Notes: generated by a model from the letters alone, not told the origin. DNA of 64,000 nucleotides from Trogon surrucura (GCA_020746105.1 CM036620.1:42304706-42368705), one strand, 5' to 3'; numbered from the stretch's first letter, positions 1-12,049 are shown. Translations and numbers: made by a program.

Positions 1-2138
1 TGAGAAGAGAAGCAACAGCTTCAGATCTTGCCTCTGGGTTTCATTGTCCAAGATCTTACTGCATTTCTGGAAAGAATCAGATTTCCTGGGCTTTTGTATG
101 TGGAGTAGGAAATTTCACTCTGTATCATGAAATATGTATACATTTTAATTTACTCTGTGGGCAAAAACACTGGTGTTTTGAAATGAGTATTTGATCCACA
201 TCTTGTTAGATAATAGAATCTTTTCAATATTTTTCCTGTTACTGGAGATAAATCTTTTAGATGCCTTGATATGAAAGGACTATTTTAAAATTGGTAAATT
301 ACATTTAAATTAAATTATGCTTAGTAACTTAAATTATGCGTATCATTTTTAATGGACAACATAAAACTTGATTGCTTTTTTGTAGGTCACACCTTTGTGA
401 TTATTTTTTCCCCCCCCTTCGGATAGCTGAAGTTTTGCTTGAAATGTGTGATTCAGCAACGGGTTTTGCTGACACGAAGATAAAAATGGAATTACGTTTA
501 TGCAAAATCATGTAGGCTTAACTTTAAAAATGTGTTTCACATAAAATACCTCCTCCAAGTTTTTGTCATCATGATAGACTAAACAGTCAAGGACCTTGAG
601 GCTCCGAAGAAGCTTTTTGCTCTTCCGTGACAGTTTTTCAAAGCATAGCTTGAGGAGGCCAGCTCTCGCAGTTGGACAAGTAGACCATGACAGTTCTTCC
701 CTGAGGGTTAAATATGCAGTACTGACATGAATACAAAAATCCATTGTTATTGCTGTGTTAGTTTAAACACTGACCTATTCTTATCCCTTAGATTAATGAA
801 CACCATCGCAGCACTTTTATTTTGTACCTTAAGTAATGATCTCCAGGGGCCGAGTGCTGTGTATGTAAAACTCCTGTTGACCTCAGTGGGAATTAACAGC
901 GTGTGCATTTCTCAAGGCAGAAGAGATGATTAAAAAATGAGGAATTAACTGAGACATGGGAACCTGAACTTAATGTCGGTCAGTACGCCACCCTCTCTTC
1001 TTCCATCTCATTCTTGCCCTGAATGTTTTTTTCAGCAAGGATTGTTAGAGGGAAAACAGAATGACAATTGGAGTGTGCTGTGCTTTCCTAAGCTATCTAA
1101 TGTCAACCTTAATTTGCTACTGCTGGTGGTGTGGACAGTTGCTGGACAGTAGTCGGGGGTCTTGTTCAGATCTGATGCTTTTAAGGGTTGATTCTTCCTA
1201 TTAATATTTACAGTGTAATGATTCTCAAAAATGCAGAAAGATTTGAATTGCTCGGAGAACTTTGAAACTATGTCCAATCTTTATAATATTTTGTTTATAA
1301 TGGTTTGTGATGTTGAATACTGTGATGCTTTAATATTGCAATAACGTACTTTATGTAAAATATTTGAAAAAAGAAACACCAACAACCCATGTTATTTTCA
1401 TCTATTGGTTATATTTGAAATCATATCCAAGATATATTGCTTCAATATTATGGAAATGCAATTTTTTCAAATATAAAATAAAACAGATTTTAAAATTGTA
1501 CTCACTATTTATGAAAATAAGTCTAGGTTCTGAATGGTCATTGGCGGTGAATTGGTCCTGATCTGTATCTTTATCAACTAAAAAGTGTTTAATAATAATA
1601 AAGGCTAATTGAACAAGAATAGTTACAGAAAAGAGGACCAAGAGAGCTCAATAAGTATTGAAGATTATCTTGCTGACAGAACTACTTTCTTGTATATATA
1701 TTTCCGTGAATTCATGAGATCTAGTATGCAGAGGGAATTGAAAGCTTTTCCAGAACTGCTTAGTATGATGAGTATGATAGCTTAAATTAAAAACTCTTTG
1801 AGAGTGTTTAGTGGTATTATGATTTTTACAATCAAAACTATAGGAATGTGGAGATTTTGATGAAAAAGCATTAAATTAAAAGATCCAACCATTTCAAAAA
1901 CTTTTCTATCTTTCTGAAACTGGGCATGAAAATAACCTCTTAGTACAATTGTAATTTGAGCTTGTACATTTCCAAATTTTCTTCATTTTCATTCTAATTT
2001 GTTTTATTCTCTGTTATGCATATTATAAAGTATTTATAGTTTTATGGGGATTCTTAAAAACAGAGTTATTAGCTAGTTTATATGCTTTCATGAGCTTAAA
2101 ATGAAACCATATAAGCAAATGAAAAATTTTGGGACCTC
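1..2138. other. Unique AT-rich noncoding sequence
   Basis: No exon, RNA gene or clear transposon is visible. Open frames are short (up to about 80 codons) and look random. A block near 835-930 resembles an old palindromic interspersed repeat and is listed separately. A C-run occurs near 411-417. Confidence 0.6.
835..930. repeat. Possible ancient sauropsid palindromic repeat remnant
   Basis: The stretch contains a degenerate version of a motif (aaactcctgttgacctcagt, followed by gggaatt) that I recall from old MITE-like repeats shared by birds, turtles and crocodilians. In those, a TTGACTTCAATGG-like core lies inside a palindrome. The match is from memory and the copy is diverged. It could be chance or a conserved noncoding element. 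Confidence 0.3.
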
Positions 2139-2731
2139 TATCATGGTTTAACCCCTGTAGGCAGCTCAAGCCCATGTAGCTTCTTGCTCACTTCTCCCTC
2201 AGTGGGCTGAGGGAGAGAATTGGAAGGGTAAAAGTGAGAAAACTTGTGGGCTGAAATAAAGACAGTTTAGCAGATAAACTGAAAGCTGTGTGCTCAAACA
2301 CAGCAAGATAAGGAAATCATTCACCAGTCCCCATGGGCAGGTGGGTGTTCAGCCATGTCCAGGAGAGCCAGGTTCCATTATTCGTAACAGTGACATGGGA
2401 AGACAGATGCCATCACTCCAGGTGTCCCCCCCTATCCTTCTCCTCCCCAGTTTTATATGGTGATCATGACATCATATGGTCTGGAATATCTCTTTGGTCA
2501 GCTGAGGTCAGCTGTCCTGGTTGTGTCTCCTCACAAATTCTTGTGCACCCCCAGGCTCCCCACTGGTATAGTAGGATGAGGAGCAGAAAGAGCCTTGTCT
2601 GTGTAAGCACTGTGCAGCAGTGACTAAAACATCCTTGTGTTATCAACACTGTTGCCAGCACAAATCCAAGACGCAGCCTAATACTAGCTACTACGAAGAA
2701 AACTAACTTCATCCCAGGCAAAACGAGTACA
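2139..2731 (-). mobile_element. Near-complete solo LTR of an avian endogenous retrovirus
   Basis: About 593 bp, read on the minus strand. It starts at about 2731 as TGTACTCGTTTTG and ends at 2139 as GGTTAAACCATGATA, a degenerate TG...CA arrangement. A minus-strand TATA box (ATATAAAA) lies at about 2451-2458. The region following it on the minus strand, at about 2200-2270, matches the R/U5 block seen again at 18.2 kb (AAACTGTCTTTAT, then CCACAAGTTTTCTCAC). No gag, pol or env sequence is attached, so this is probably a solo LTR left by recombination. No clear target-site duplication is visible, which fits an old copy. The family looks ERVL-like to me, but the name is uncertain. Confidence 0.75.
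2450..2458 (-). promoter_or_regulatory. LTR TATA box
   Basis: The minus strand reads ATATAAAACTGG, at the position where LTRs of this family have their core promoter. A CRE-like TGACATCA lies just upstream of it, at 2467-2474. Confidence 0.5.
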
Positions 2732-2778
2732 GCAGTTCATACAGAAAGTGAGAGAGTTAAAAACATTTAGTCGCATTT

Positions 2779-2846
2779 GGCTTGGTTTTTTGGTTGCTTG
2801 GGTTGGTTTGGGGTTTTTGGTTTGTGTTGTTTGTTTTTTTTTTTTA
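2779..2846 (+). repeat. G/T-rich low-complexity tract
   Basis: Runs of TTGG, GGTTTTTT and TTTG end in a T12-15 stretch. It separates the LTR at 2139-2731 from a second LTR fragment. Such tracts are common in bird introns. Confidence 0.8.
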
Positions 2847-2879
2847 ATAGTAATTGTTACTATTAAAGCGCTTTTTGTC

Positions 2880-2982
2880 AGCTTCCCTATGTTATCAACA
2901 CTGTTTTGGTTATAAATCCAAATATAGCACTATACAAGATACTATGAAGAACATGAACTCTATCCCACCCAAAACCAGTACA
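2880..2982 (-). mobile_element. U3-end fragment of the same LTR family
   Basis: The plus strand carries GTTATCAACACTGTTTT, then CTATGAAGAACATGAACTC and AAAACCAGTACA. These align with 2639-2731 in the neighbouring LTR and represent the first roughly 100 bases of the LTR read on the minus strand. The rest of this copy is missing. It lies about 150 bp from the fuller LTR in the same orientation, so it is either a separate truncated insertion or a remnant of a rearranged provirus. Confidence 0.65.
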
Positions 2983-4619
2983 GATATCCTAACACTTTTC
3001 AAGGTTTTTTTGTTTGCAACAAGTAGAGAGATGGTTTTCATGTGCTTTCTGACACCATAGAGGTTTTATCCACAGTTTCTCATTTTTCTGACTCTTAGAC
3101 AAGAGCGAGATTCCTGAGTTCTTTTGGTTTGTTTGGTATTTTGTTTTTTTCTTTTTTTCTTACATGAGGGTGTATTACTGATATTTATAGTTTGTATTTG
3201 CATGAAAATATGCATTTATGCCAGAAGTTTGAAAGGCTTGTGGTCATCTAGTTGCTGTCTGAATGCTGAAAGAACCGAGATGTGTTTTGCTAAAATGTCT
3301 ACAAAAACAATTTCCAAAGATAGATGTTTGTTTGTAGTAGGATGTCAAAGAAATGAAATTTGAGCTATTCTACTGGTCTTGCTGCCTTAGTTCAGTTGAT
3401 GGGATGGAGTTTTTGACTGCTTGTTCAGACTCGCTCACACACGAAGGTTCACTTGGGCACATTAAATGCTGCATAGTCTCACTTGAAATGTGTTCCTTGC
3501 TCAGCAGATTTGCCAATGTACATTCACATGTCTCCCACAGGGTCACGGAGGCTCTCATAGCAAAGGAATAACTTCTTTTCTTGCACCAAAATGGAAATAG
3601 TTCTCCTTGGCTATGGGATTTTGTTGTTTTATTGGTGCTTCTGGCTGCCGTCATGAGTTCTTAGCTTGCTTTCACAAGTGGGTGGTGTATATTCAGATTA
3701 TTACTATGGCATTCACACAAATCCAGGCAGTTCATCAAAAAAAACTCCACCATTACAATTCAAGATTAATCTCTCAGAATGGTGATATAGTTTCATTTAC
3801 AAACAGACATAAACCTCAGTAATTGTTGGAGAACAAAATAGAAAGCAGGATATTTTAGAGGGGAAAAAAGGAGGAGAGTGTTGTGAATTTGACCTCTACA
3901 CAGCATCCACTCTCATCTCAACATATGATTGTAGTGGAATGAAAGAAAGTTTGTTCAGAGAAGCACAAGGATGAATAAATGCCTTAGAACAGACTCTATG
4001 CAAAGAGCAACTTTCAGAATTAGATGAGGGGAAAATAAAGGTGGAAAGAAACACAAAAAGACATTGGAGCGAAAGGATAGCTAAAAACCATTTGTCATCT
4101 CTTCTGTACAGAAAAGATCTTGAGGAATGAAATTAAGGTAGTAGGAGACAGGTTCAAAAGGAGTAATGAAGGTATTTTTCGGGCAAGAGAGAATTGTGAA
4201 ATTCCTTGTCAAAGTTTATTGTAGATAGGAAGATTGCAAGAGCTTCTCAAGGAGGCTGGATGGATGATTGCTAGGAAACACATTCACTGAGCAGGCCAGA
4301 CACATACAAATCATGTGTGTTTCCAAACTAGATGAAGGATGAGAGAATACTCAAAGTATCATTATCTCATTCTTCACTTTAAGCATCCACTTTTTGCAGG
4401 TTGTCAGATGAAAAATATTGAACCGAGTCTAATTTATGGCAGCTTTTGTTGTCTCAGTTTTTATGCTAAAATATCTGGGTAAAAACAGGTTAGTTTTGTT
4501 TTAGGGCTTTATTGGTGGGTTTTGTGTGGGAGTGTGTTTTGTGGGGTTTTTTTACAAAGGAGAAAAACAGAGTTATAGTGTTAAGAGTGATAATGTCATA
4601 ATAAAAAATGGATGGGCCA
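2983..4619. other. Unique noncoding sequence
   Basis: No feature can be supported. Short open frames at 3124-3822 in several phases lack convincing splice context or domains. T-rich runs occur near 3120-3165, and a G/T-rich tract near 4494-4552 precedes the CR1 fragment. Confidence 0.6.
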
Positions 4620-4876
4620 GGAGAAGAATGACATACGAATGAAATGGAACACGAGAAGTTTCTTTTAAATATGAGGAAGAAGTTCTTTACTGTGAGGGTG
4701 GCAGAGCACTGGAACAGGCTGCCCAGAGAGATTGTGGAGTCTCCATATTTGGAGACTTTCAAAACCTGCCTGAATGCAATCTGATGTGATGTGCTGTAGG
4801 CAATCCTACTTTAGCATGGCGGTTGAACTGGATGATCTCTAGAGGTTCCTTCCAACTCCAACAGTTCTGTGATCAT
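4620..4876 (+). mobile_element. CR1 LINE 3' fragment
   Basis: This is the end of ORF2 plus the 3' UTR, on the plus strand. The core TTTACTGTGAGGGTGGCAGA, GCACTGGAACAGGCTGCCCA, then GTGGAGTCTCC encodes the conserved C-terminal segment (FTVRV, EHWNRLP). It then runs through GGATGATCTCTAGAGGTTCC to a degenerate tail (TTCTGTGATCAT). The copy is severely 5'-truncated, as is usual for CR1. Reading frames on the opposite strand here are antisense artefacts. Confidence 0.9.
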
Positions 4877-7579
4877 ACAAGATGTTGGTGTTACACCTTA
4901 TATGCACAAGACTTAGTCTAGTTTCTACTATTGCCACAAATAAAATCTTAAAAATGCATAATTAATTTCATTATGATTTTGTGGAAGACTTTTGCTAAAA
5001 CGAATTATTTTAAAAACAGCTTCTCTTTTTTTTTTTTTCCTTCAAATAAATATTTTCAAATGAAAAAGACAAAAAAAAATCAACAAAACACAAAAGCCAA
5101 ACCCAAACAATCCAGCCGCTCACAAACAGAAGCAGGGCTGGCTCAAACAGAATCATATTTTTCCATGATTTTAATAGACTTCTTTGTGGTGGAAGTGTTG
5201 ACAATGATTGCAGTGGGAGAGCACACAGAGCTATTAAGAATGTTTACTGCTCTTTAAATCAGTGACTGAAACTGCTAATGATATTCAAGCTGTTGAGTAG
5301 TAATTTTGAACCACATATATTATGAAAACTCCTCTGCCAATGTCACAGTGTTTTAGCAGAGCGTGAGACAGACAGGTGTGTGAAGTTATGCACTGCTGCT
5401 GTCGGGCAGGGCCTCACATGAGCATTCCCAGAAGGCACCACTCGTGTTCTTGTGATGAACAGTGTTGTATTGACCATCTGGAAGTCTCAGAGCAATATAT
5501 CACAGGGTTGGAGGAGCGTGATGGGCTTCAAGTGACTGCAAGGCCAGTCGTAAACTCTGGAAAAATTTTTACTGGGGCTGTGGGATGAGATTGGATGTGA
5601 AACTGGGAAAAGCAGTGGGTGTTTGAGCATTGGGGTGAAGAAAAGGGCAGCTGAGGAATTTGGGTTGAGGGCTGTCAGTGCTGAGTATAGGATGCAAAGA
5701 AATGGGGGCAGGAGGGGATGTAGATAAGTTTGATAAAGCACAGGATATTTTCTCTCCCTTGTCTAGTAGGCTTTTAGGAGTACTGAATTAGGCTAAACCT
5801 TACCAGCTGTAGGAGCTAGGAAAGAGGGATGATTGATATCAGTTGCTGCGGAAATAAGAAAAATGTGTTTGGCCCCAATACAAGATTAGAACTGATGACA
5901 GAGGTGGTATTTTTTAGTCTCAAACATCAGTGTAAGGATGGAAATCACCCTGAGTGTATTGTTTAGCCAGCAATAGTTAACTAGATGGATATCTAATTGT
6001 ACGCTCTAGGTCATGATGTTAATGGTTATCAAACACGGAGAATACTAAAAAATCTTAGATAGCGAAGGAAATTATTAAATGCTCTGTCTCATGAGGAAAG
6101 CAACATTCCCTATCAAATATCCTACCATTTTTGTATTTATGGAAAACGTGGGTCTGTGCAGGGAACAACTTTTTTGAGCTGTTTAGCCTTTGAACATGCA
6201 TTTTTTTGATGATTTTTGCATTATTAAACCATCCAGTACAATCCATCTGCTAACAGCTGAGCAAAACAAATTTCTTGGGGATTATAAAATCTGAAACGTA
6301 TAATTATTCTCAAAATATGATAAGCCAATACAGTTAGTGTAATGTAGGAAACGGACTCCAGAAATTCCATCATGTCATCTAGTCTGTTTATTCTTCTGCT
6401 TTCATTATAAAATTTTTTTTATTTTTTTAGTGCATACTGATGCAGGAATCTACATTTCACCAGAACTGGCCTCATGAGCAACCATGCAAATAGTTTTTGA
6501 AACTGAAATGTCAGAATAGCTGCATAAAGGAAGCCTGTGTGACATACTGAAGGTGCAGTGTGCCAAACTTGATGTTTATGCAAATATTATACAGTCTTTA
6601 TGGTATAAACTGGTAACATAACAATTTAATAATTTTAGTTACCGAGTCGTGCACTAGTATGGACAGAAATATAACTATATGAGCTGAAACATCCAGTGCT
6701 CAAACTCTAATCTTCCAGTTTAGCTTTTACTGTGGTGCTGACTGAAGGGAATAGTTTTGCAAGTTGCCTCCTGGGCAGTTTTCTTGGAACTGTAATTTTC
6801 ATTTAGTGGTAGTTGTTAGCTAGCATATTGTTGATGAATGTACTTCTCTGGATTTACTACAGGGTGCTAATTCACTACTTTCCAGTTGCCTACTAGAGAA
6901 ATTGTTTCAAGTAACTGTAAATGGAATACTGATTACTGAATTTCATATGCTGGATTTCATCCATTAAATGTTTAAATTAAAATCTGCCTTTTTATTTTTT
7001 AAAAAAAAAATAGCTTTGTGTTTAATTTTATACTCCATTACAATTTGAAAACAGTTTGTTGAGAAACTGAGTCCTTGAGCATCAAAAAGAACTTTGCTTA
7101 GGTTACAGCATGTAATAAAGCAGTTCTTGAAACTTGAGTGACATCATTTTAGTGAAGATGCTATCTGCATGTACTATAAAAGTTAGTTTATACCTCATAC
7201 TGCATGCTAGAAATGGATTTGCCCTACGTGTAGTGGCAAGTCCCCAAACGTGCATAGAACAAAACAACACTTTACAGTAGATCCAACACTCTTCTTTGTC
7301 TTGTTGTTGAAGTTTAAGGCTGGGCCAGAAACTGAACTCTGACAGGTTCTCTCTGGGATTCCCCCGAGGGAGGATAATGAGAACCAGGAAGAGAGATTTT
7401 GAGATTGAAAAGAACTTGAATCAGGTTTAGTGAGAAAGAAAATAATGCTAACAATAACAATGAATATGTTGAATTATATACAGATATACTATTAGGCAAA
7501 TATATTCGATGACAAAAGAGAATATGTTAATACAGAACCCACACCTTCCAGTTGGCAACTAGGTCCTCAGTAGAAAAGT
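4877..7579. other. Unique noncoding sequence
   Basis: AT-rich unique DNA. It holds a T-run at 5028-5038 and an A/C-rich tract at 5060-5115. The G-rich stretch near 5580-5720 has no recognised repeat or gene. Nothing else is supportable. Confidence 0.6.
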
Positions 7580-8396
7580 CCCAGACTGGACTGGACAGGC
7601 TAGAGAGCTGGGTGAAGGGAAACCTCATGAAGTTCAGTAAGGGTAAGTCGTGCATCTGGGGAGGAGTAACACCAGGCACCAGTACAGATTAGGGGATGTC
7701 CTGCTGGAAAGCAGCCCCATGGAGAAAGACGTTGGAGTCCTAGCAGGCAGTAGGTTGTCCATGGGACAGCAGTGTGCCCTTGTAGCCAAGAGGGCCAATG
7801 GGATCCTGGGGTGCATTAAGAAAAGTGTGTCCAGCAGGTCTAGGGAAGTCCTCCTCTCCCTCTACTCTGCCCTGGTGAGACCACACCTGGAATAGTGTAT
7901 CTGGTTTTGGGCTCCCCAATTCAAGAGACAGGGACCTACTGGAGACAATCCAATGGAGAGCTAAGAGGATGATTGGGGGACTTGATCATCTCTCCTGTGA
8001 AGAGAGACTGAGAGAACTGGGGCTGTTTAGTCTTGAAAGGAGATGGCTGAGAGGGAACCTTATTAACATATAGAAATATCTGAGGGGTTGATGTTAAGAG
8101 GAGGGAAACAATCTCTTTTCAGTGGTGCCCAGCATTAGAACAAGAAATAATGGGTTTAAGGTAGAACATAGGAAGTTCCACCTAAACATGAGGACAACCT
8201 TCTTTACTGTGAGGGTGACAGAGCACTGGAAGAGGCTGCCCAGAGAGGTTGTGGAGTCTCCTTCCCTGGAGAATTTCAAAACCTGCCTTGATGCGTTCCT
8301 GTGTGGCCTGTCCTAGGGAATCCTGCCTTGCAGGGTGGTTGGACTAGATGATCTTTAGAGGTCCCTTCCAACTCCAAACATTCTATGATTCTATGG
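7580..8396 (+). mobile_element. CR1 LINE, RT C-terminal half and 3' UTR
   Basis: About 0.8 kb of CR1 on the plus strand. It starts in ORF2 near CTGGACAGGCTAGAGAGCTG and ends with ATTCTATGATTCTATG. Recognisable ORF2 segments are [29 protein letters not shown] and FTVRVTEHW. The frame is broken: 7650-7895 reads openly to a stop in HLE* at the position where other copies read HLEYC, and the last block reads from 8122. The catalytic core of the reverse transcriptase lies upstream of the truncation. The copy is dead. Confidence 0.93.
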
Positions 8397-8800
8397 ATTC
8401 GGCAGCAGATGGTAGTGCCTAAGCCCAGAGTCCCAAAGACAGTCCATAACAACAGAAAAGGAAGCCTTGGAGGGGCTGTGCCACTCCCATCTGAAGAGGC
8501 AGGGGAAGGTGACCTGTCCTGATAAATAGTGCTTCTCTGCAGTGTGAAAACAGGAGGCAGGAACACCAGCAGCACAGGGAGAGATGACAAACAGCCAGTG
8601 GCAATCACTCCAGCACAGCAGGTGCTGAAGGCCCCAGAGCTCTTCTTAGGGGCACTTTTATACTGAGTACTATGGGAAGGAACACTGTGATTGGTCCTTT
8701 TGGGTGACCTGATGCATCTTCTCCTCTTCATAAGCACAGCTGCCCCACCTCCCCTATGATGATTGTCACCTGTGTCAGGCAGCCCCAGAGATCTTTTATC
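8397..8800 (-). promoter_or_regulatory. Promoter-like block (CCAAT plus TATA), possible old LTR
   Basis: This block is richer in G and C than its surroundings and directly abuts the 3' tail of the preceding CR1. On the minus strand a CCAAT box (8690-8694) is followed 27 bases later by TATAAAAG (8655-8662), a core-promoter arrangement typical of retroviral LTRs or a TATA promoter. I do not recognise the repeat family, and no polyadenylation signal is obvious. Initiation, if any, would be near 8625-8635. A 153-codon frame through here on the minus strand runs into CR1 antisense and is not a gene. Confidence 0.35.
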
Positions 8801-9589
8801 CTGGTGCTTTCAAACCAGGACACCTGTGCATGCGGGTACCACTTGTGAATGTACCTTTACCATGGGGTCCTTTGCCTTCTTCCTGAGGAGACCATGTTTT
8901 AAAGGATTCTGTTTGTATGGAGTCAGGCCTTTGAAACAGATGATATAAAAATATTTGGATTTTCGTTACTAAGAATGTAGGTGGTGCATATCCATATGTG
9001 CAAACAAGTTGGAAATGAAAAATGTCTTGAGATTTGTGCATTCAATGTTTAAAGAGTTATGTTGATCCTTTAGTGTGTTTCATTAGGAATTCACACAGCC
9101 AAGTTCAGAAATGCAAGTTTTGCTTGGATTCTGTGATCCAAATGGAAGGAATTTCTGTGTTTTGGGTTGTTGGGATTTTTTTGTTTTGTTTTTTTTTTTT
9201 ACTAGATCTGGTTCTAAGGAATTTTGATTTGAACCTAGAACGGCTTCTTTCCAATCTTTTAGCAAGGCATAGTTCTGAACTTCTAAGAAGGTCTTCTCTA
9301 GAGAAAAACTGGAGATGGCAGGCTGCGATATTTAACTGACTATTACTCATCAGCCAAGTAACTACTTGATATTATAATCTGAAGATATTAGCTTGCTTCT
9401 TTAAATGTAGATTATGAAAAGTCCCTGAAAAATGATCAATAACTTGAATTCATGTTACATTTCAAATAGTGAAGGAACTTTGGACATGTAACCTATTCTA
9501 GCATGATCTCAGATATTTACAGTTTTACATTATTTTCATAATGTTTATGCCTCTTTCTACCTTTTGAGTAGTAAGGAAAAAGTCTTTAA

Positions 9590-9625
9590 GGTTTTGGGGT
9601 TTTGTTTGTTTGTTTGTTTGTTTTC
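9590..9625 (+). repeat. (TTTG)n simple repeat
   Basis: GGTTTTGGGGTTTTG is followed by about five TTTG units. Low complexity, no functional inference. Confidence 0.85.
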
Positions 9626-10223
9626 TGGTCTTAAAAATAAAAGGTTTTGTTTATCACATTTTTGTAAAATATTTTTCCTGAATGTTGCTTCCATTAGAGA
9701 CATGATATAGCCTTGCAATTGCTTGATGTGCAATGGCCTTAAATATTTCATAAGGATTACATATCTATGTTTAGCTGTCAGGACTTAGATTTACTGCACC
9801 AATTCTTTGCTGGCAGCTGACGTGAAACTGAATGTCCAACAATGTTCCAGAATGGGTCCTTAGGCTGGCTTGGGTCTGAGATTTAGATACACAAAAGGAA
9901 ACGTGGAAAAAGTTCTAATGGACAAGGTTAACTTCTGAAAGCAGTGCCAAAAAAAATTTTGAAATTATTCCAATTACTTGGCTTGATATTTTTACTAAGT
10001 AAGATTTTGGATGAGAAAGTGTACTAATTTTTATAGTCTTGCCTCAAAAATCACTTTAGTTGCTATAGTAGTTCCTTGGCATGATGTTTTATTTTAGAGG
10101 AAAAAAAAATGCAGGTTTCTTTATTCTCTAGGCAATATAATTTCTTTTTCATGAGTTACAGTTCCTCCTACCAAATCTAATAACTCTAGTAACAAACATT
10201 GACTTACTATGCCATAAAAAGAA

Positions 10224-10243
10224 ATGATTCTATGATTCTATGA
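10224..10243 (+). mobile_element. Isolated CR1 3' tail
   Basis: ATGATTCTATGATTCTATGA is the diagnostic tandem 8-mer of the CR1 3' end. No CR1 body is visible upstream, so this is an extremely short insertion or the eroded end of an old copy. Confidence 0.6.
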
Positions 10244-10720
10244 ACCTTCCTAAGGTATAGTAAAATAAGGGGTAAATCATACCCCTTATTTGTATTTTGC
10301 CACAGTCTAGAAATATATTTCATTGAATAAATTTCATAATGGATGTTTACTAGTTTGAGAAAAAGCATTTTGCTTTATGAAAAAAGTTCAAATGTAGATG
10401 CCTATACTGCTTATGTAAAATATTCACAAAAACACGCAAGTGAATACACCTTGGTAGTACACAATGTTCTGATTTTTATGTTTTATTTTTTGGTGAATGT
10501 TGAGATTTTTGAAATGTTTAGTGATGAAATTCCTACTTCTGTTTGTGGGTTATTAGATTTTTGTTGTTGTTTTGGGTTTTATACTTTATTGTAAATTTAG
10601 CTTAGAATTACCCATTCTATGAACTGATTTTTTCAGCAGAGCTTAATGGCTTCACAGGGAATTTGGTAGTGTGGGAACATCCATCTTGTGACTGATTAAC
10701 GCAAGCTAATGTTATTTTCA

Positions 10721-10753
10721 GGTTATATATGAATATATATATATGAATATACC
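10721..10753. repeat. AT-rich tandem repeat (ATATATGAAT)
   Basis: Two units of TATATATGAATATA-type sequence in tandem, forming a short AT microsatellite. Confidence 0.7.
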
Positions 10754-11909
10754 TGTGTAGAGTTGACAAATATTTAGAATTTTTTTCTTACTTATTTATC
10801 TGGCCAAGATAGATTTAAAAAACAATTTTGTGTTCCCCCTAAAAGTAATTGCAACACAATGATAAGCTCAGAAATCATTTTGCACACACATATATAAATA
10901 ATTTTTATTATTATTTAATTTACTTTTACATTCTGGGAGAATTTCCTGAATTTCTATGGATATATGAAGAAACTTTCATGTCTGGAAACACTGCAGATAT
11001 TTAAACTATGACAGTGTGCTCTAAAGTCTCACCAGTTCAATGTACTACCATCCATGTGTTACTGACATGAGGGTGTGTGTTTTCTTTTGTTTTTTTAAAG
11101 ATCATGTAGAAGACATGCATAGTCTGTCTACTTGGATTGAATTTTTATTGCCTTAGATGTAGAATATGAGAAAACAATTTTTTAAAGGTGAATTATCTTC
11201 CACAAGCAAGACAGAGACAAGTTTTTTGCCTGATTATGAATATCCTTCTGTACTATGTTTGGTTCTCAACCAACAATTCAAAAAAATGTGAGCATAAAAT
11301 AAGTAGAATCAGCCCATCCCTCCCCGTTTCAAAAGCACCAAACCTTGTGCTTAAGATCCTTATCACCATTACTTTGAGAAAATACTCATCAAGCTCATTC
11401 GGCTGGCACCTGTTCTTGTGAGTTTGTATTCACTCAATTTTTTGCCAAAAGTTGTTTTCCATGCTTCTATAGATTGTCAAATACAGTCTAACACTTGCAG
11501 ACCTCCAAAATTCTGAAATGTTTTTCATACTTTTGCAAAGATTCCTATGTGATTGTGTCTGAAAGGTTAAAATTTGAAATAATGAATAGTATTTAATCTG
11601 AAATATTAAGTATTCTAATCGAGAATCTTTTATAAAAGTAGTTTCACTAGAGAGTGAAGACAGGATTCACCTTATCTGACTGAATGTGAAAACTAGTTCA
11701 AGATTACTTTTGTAGGCAATTGAGAAAAACACTTCCGAAAAGTTGTTAATTTTACCTATTCTGGACTCTACTTTTAGAACAGTAATTAATGTTCATGTGA
11801 AACTGCCCTTCCCTCCAGCTGTGGTGAAAGACTGTTTAATTCTTACAGATAATCTGTCTTTGAAATTAATGGTGTGAGGCTGACCTATATATGTTGAAAC
11901 CAAGACAAT

Positions 11910-12049
11910 CACCATCCCTAGAGGTATTTAAGAGACATATAGATGAGATGCTTAGGGAGATGGTTTAGTGGTAGACTTGGCAGTGTTAGGTTTATGGTTG
12001 AACTTGATGATGTTATAGATCTTTTCTAACCTATATGATTCTATGATTT
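11910..12049 (+). mobile_element. Old CR1 LINE 3' UTR fragment
   Basis: Starts near CCATCCCTAGAGGTATTTAA and runs through TTGAACTTGATGATGTTATA to CTATATGATTCTATGATT. This is the CR1 3' tail, read on the plus strand. It is more diverged than the CR1s at 40-45 kb, so it belongs to an older subfamily. Confidence 0.85.

Larger units (their letters stand above)
8801..11909. other. Unique AT-rich noncoding sequence
   Basis: No exon or RNA gene is recognised. It contains T-rich tracts at 9176-9201 and a TTTG repeat at 9590-9625. It also holds an isolated CR1 tail (10224-10243) and an AT-rich tandem at 10721-10753, listed separately. Confidence 0.6.

Noticed and set aside
8276..8737. 153-codon open frame, minus strand
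   Set aside because: It starts in the promoter-like block and runs antisense into the CR1 3' UTR. No domain or homology is recognised.
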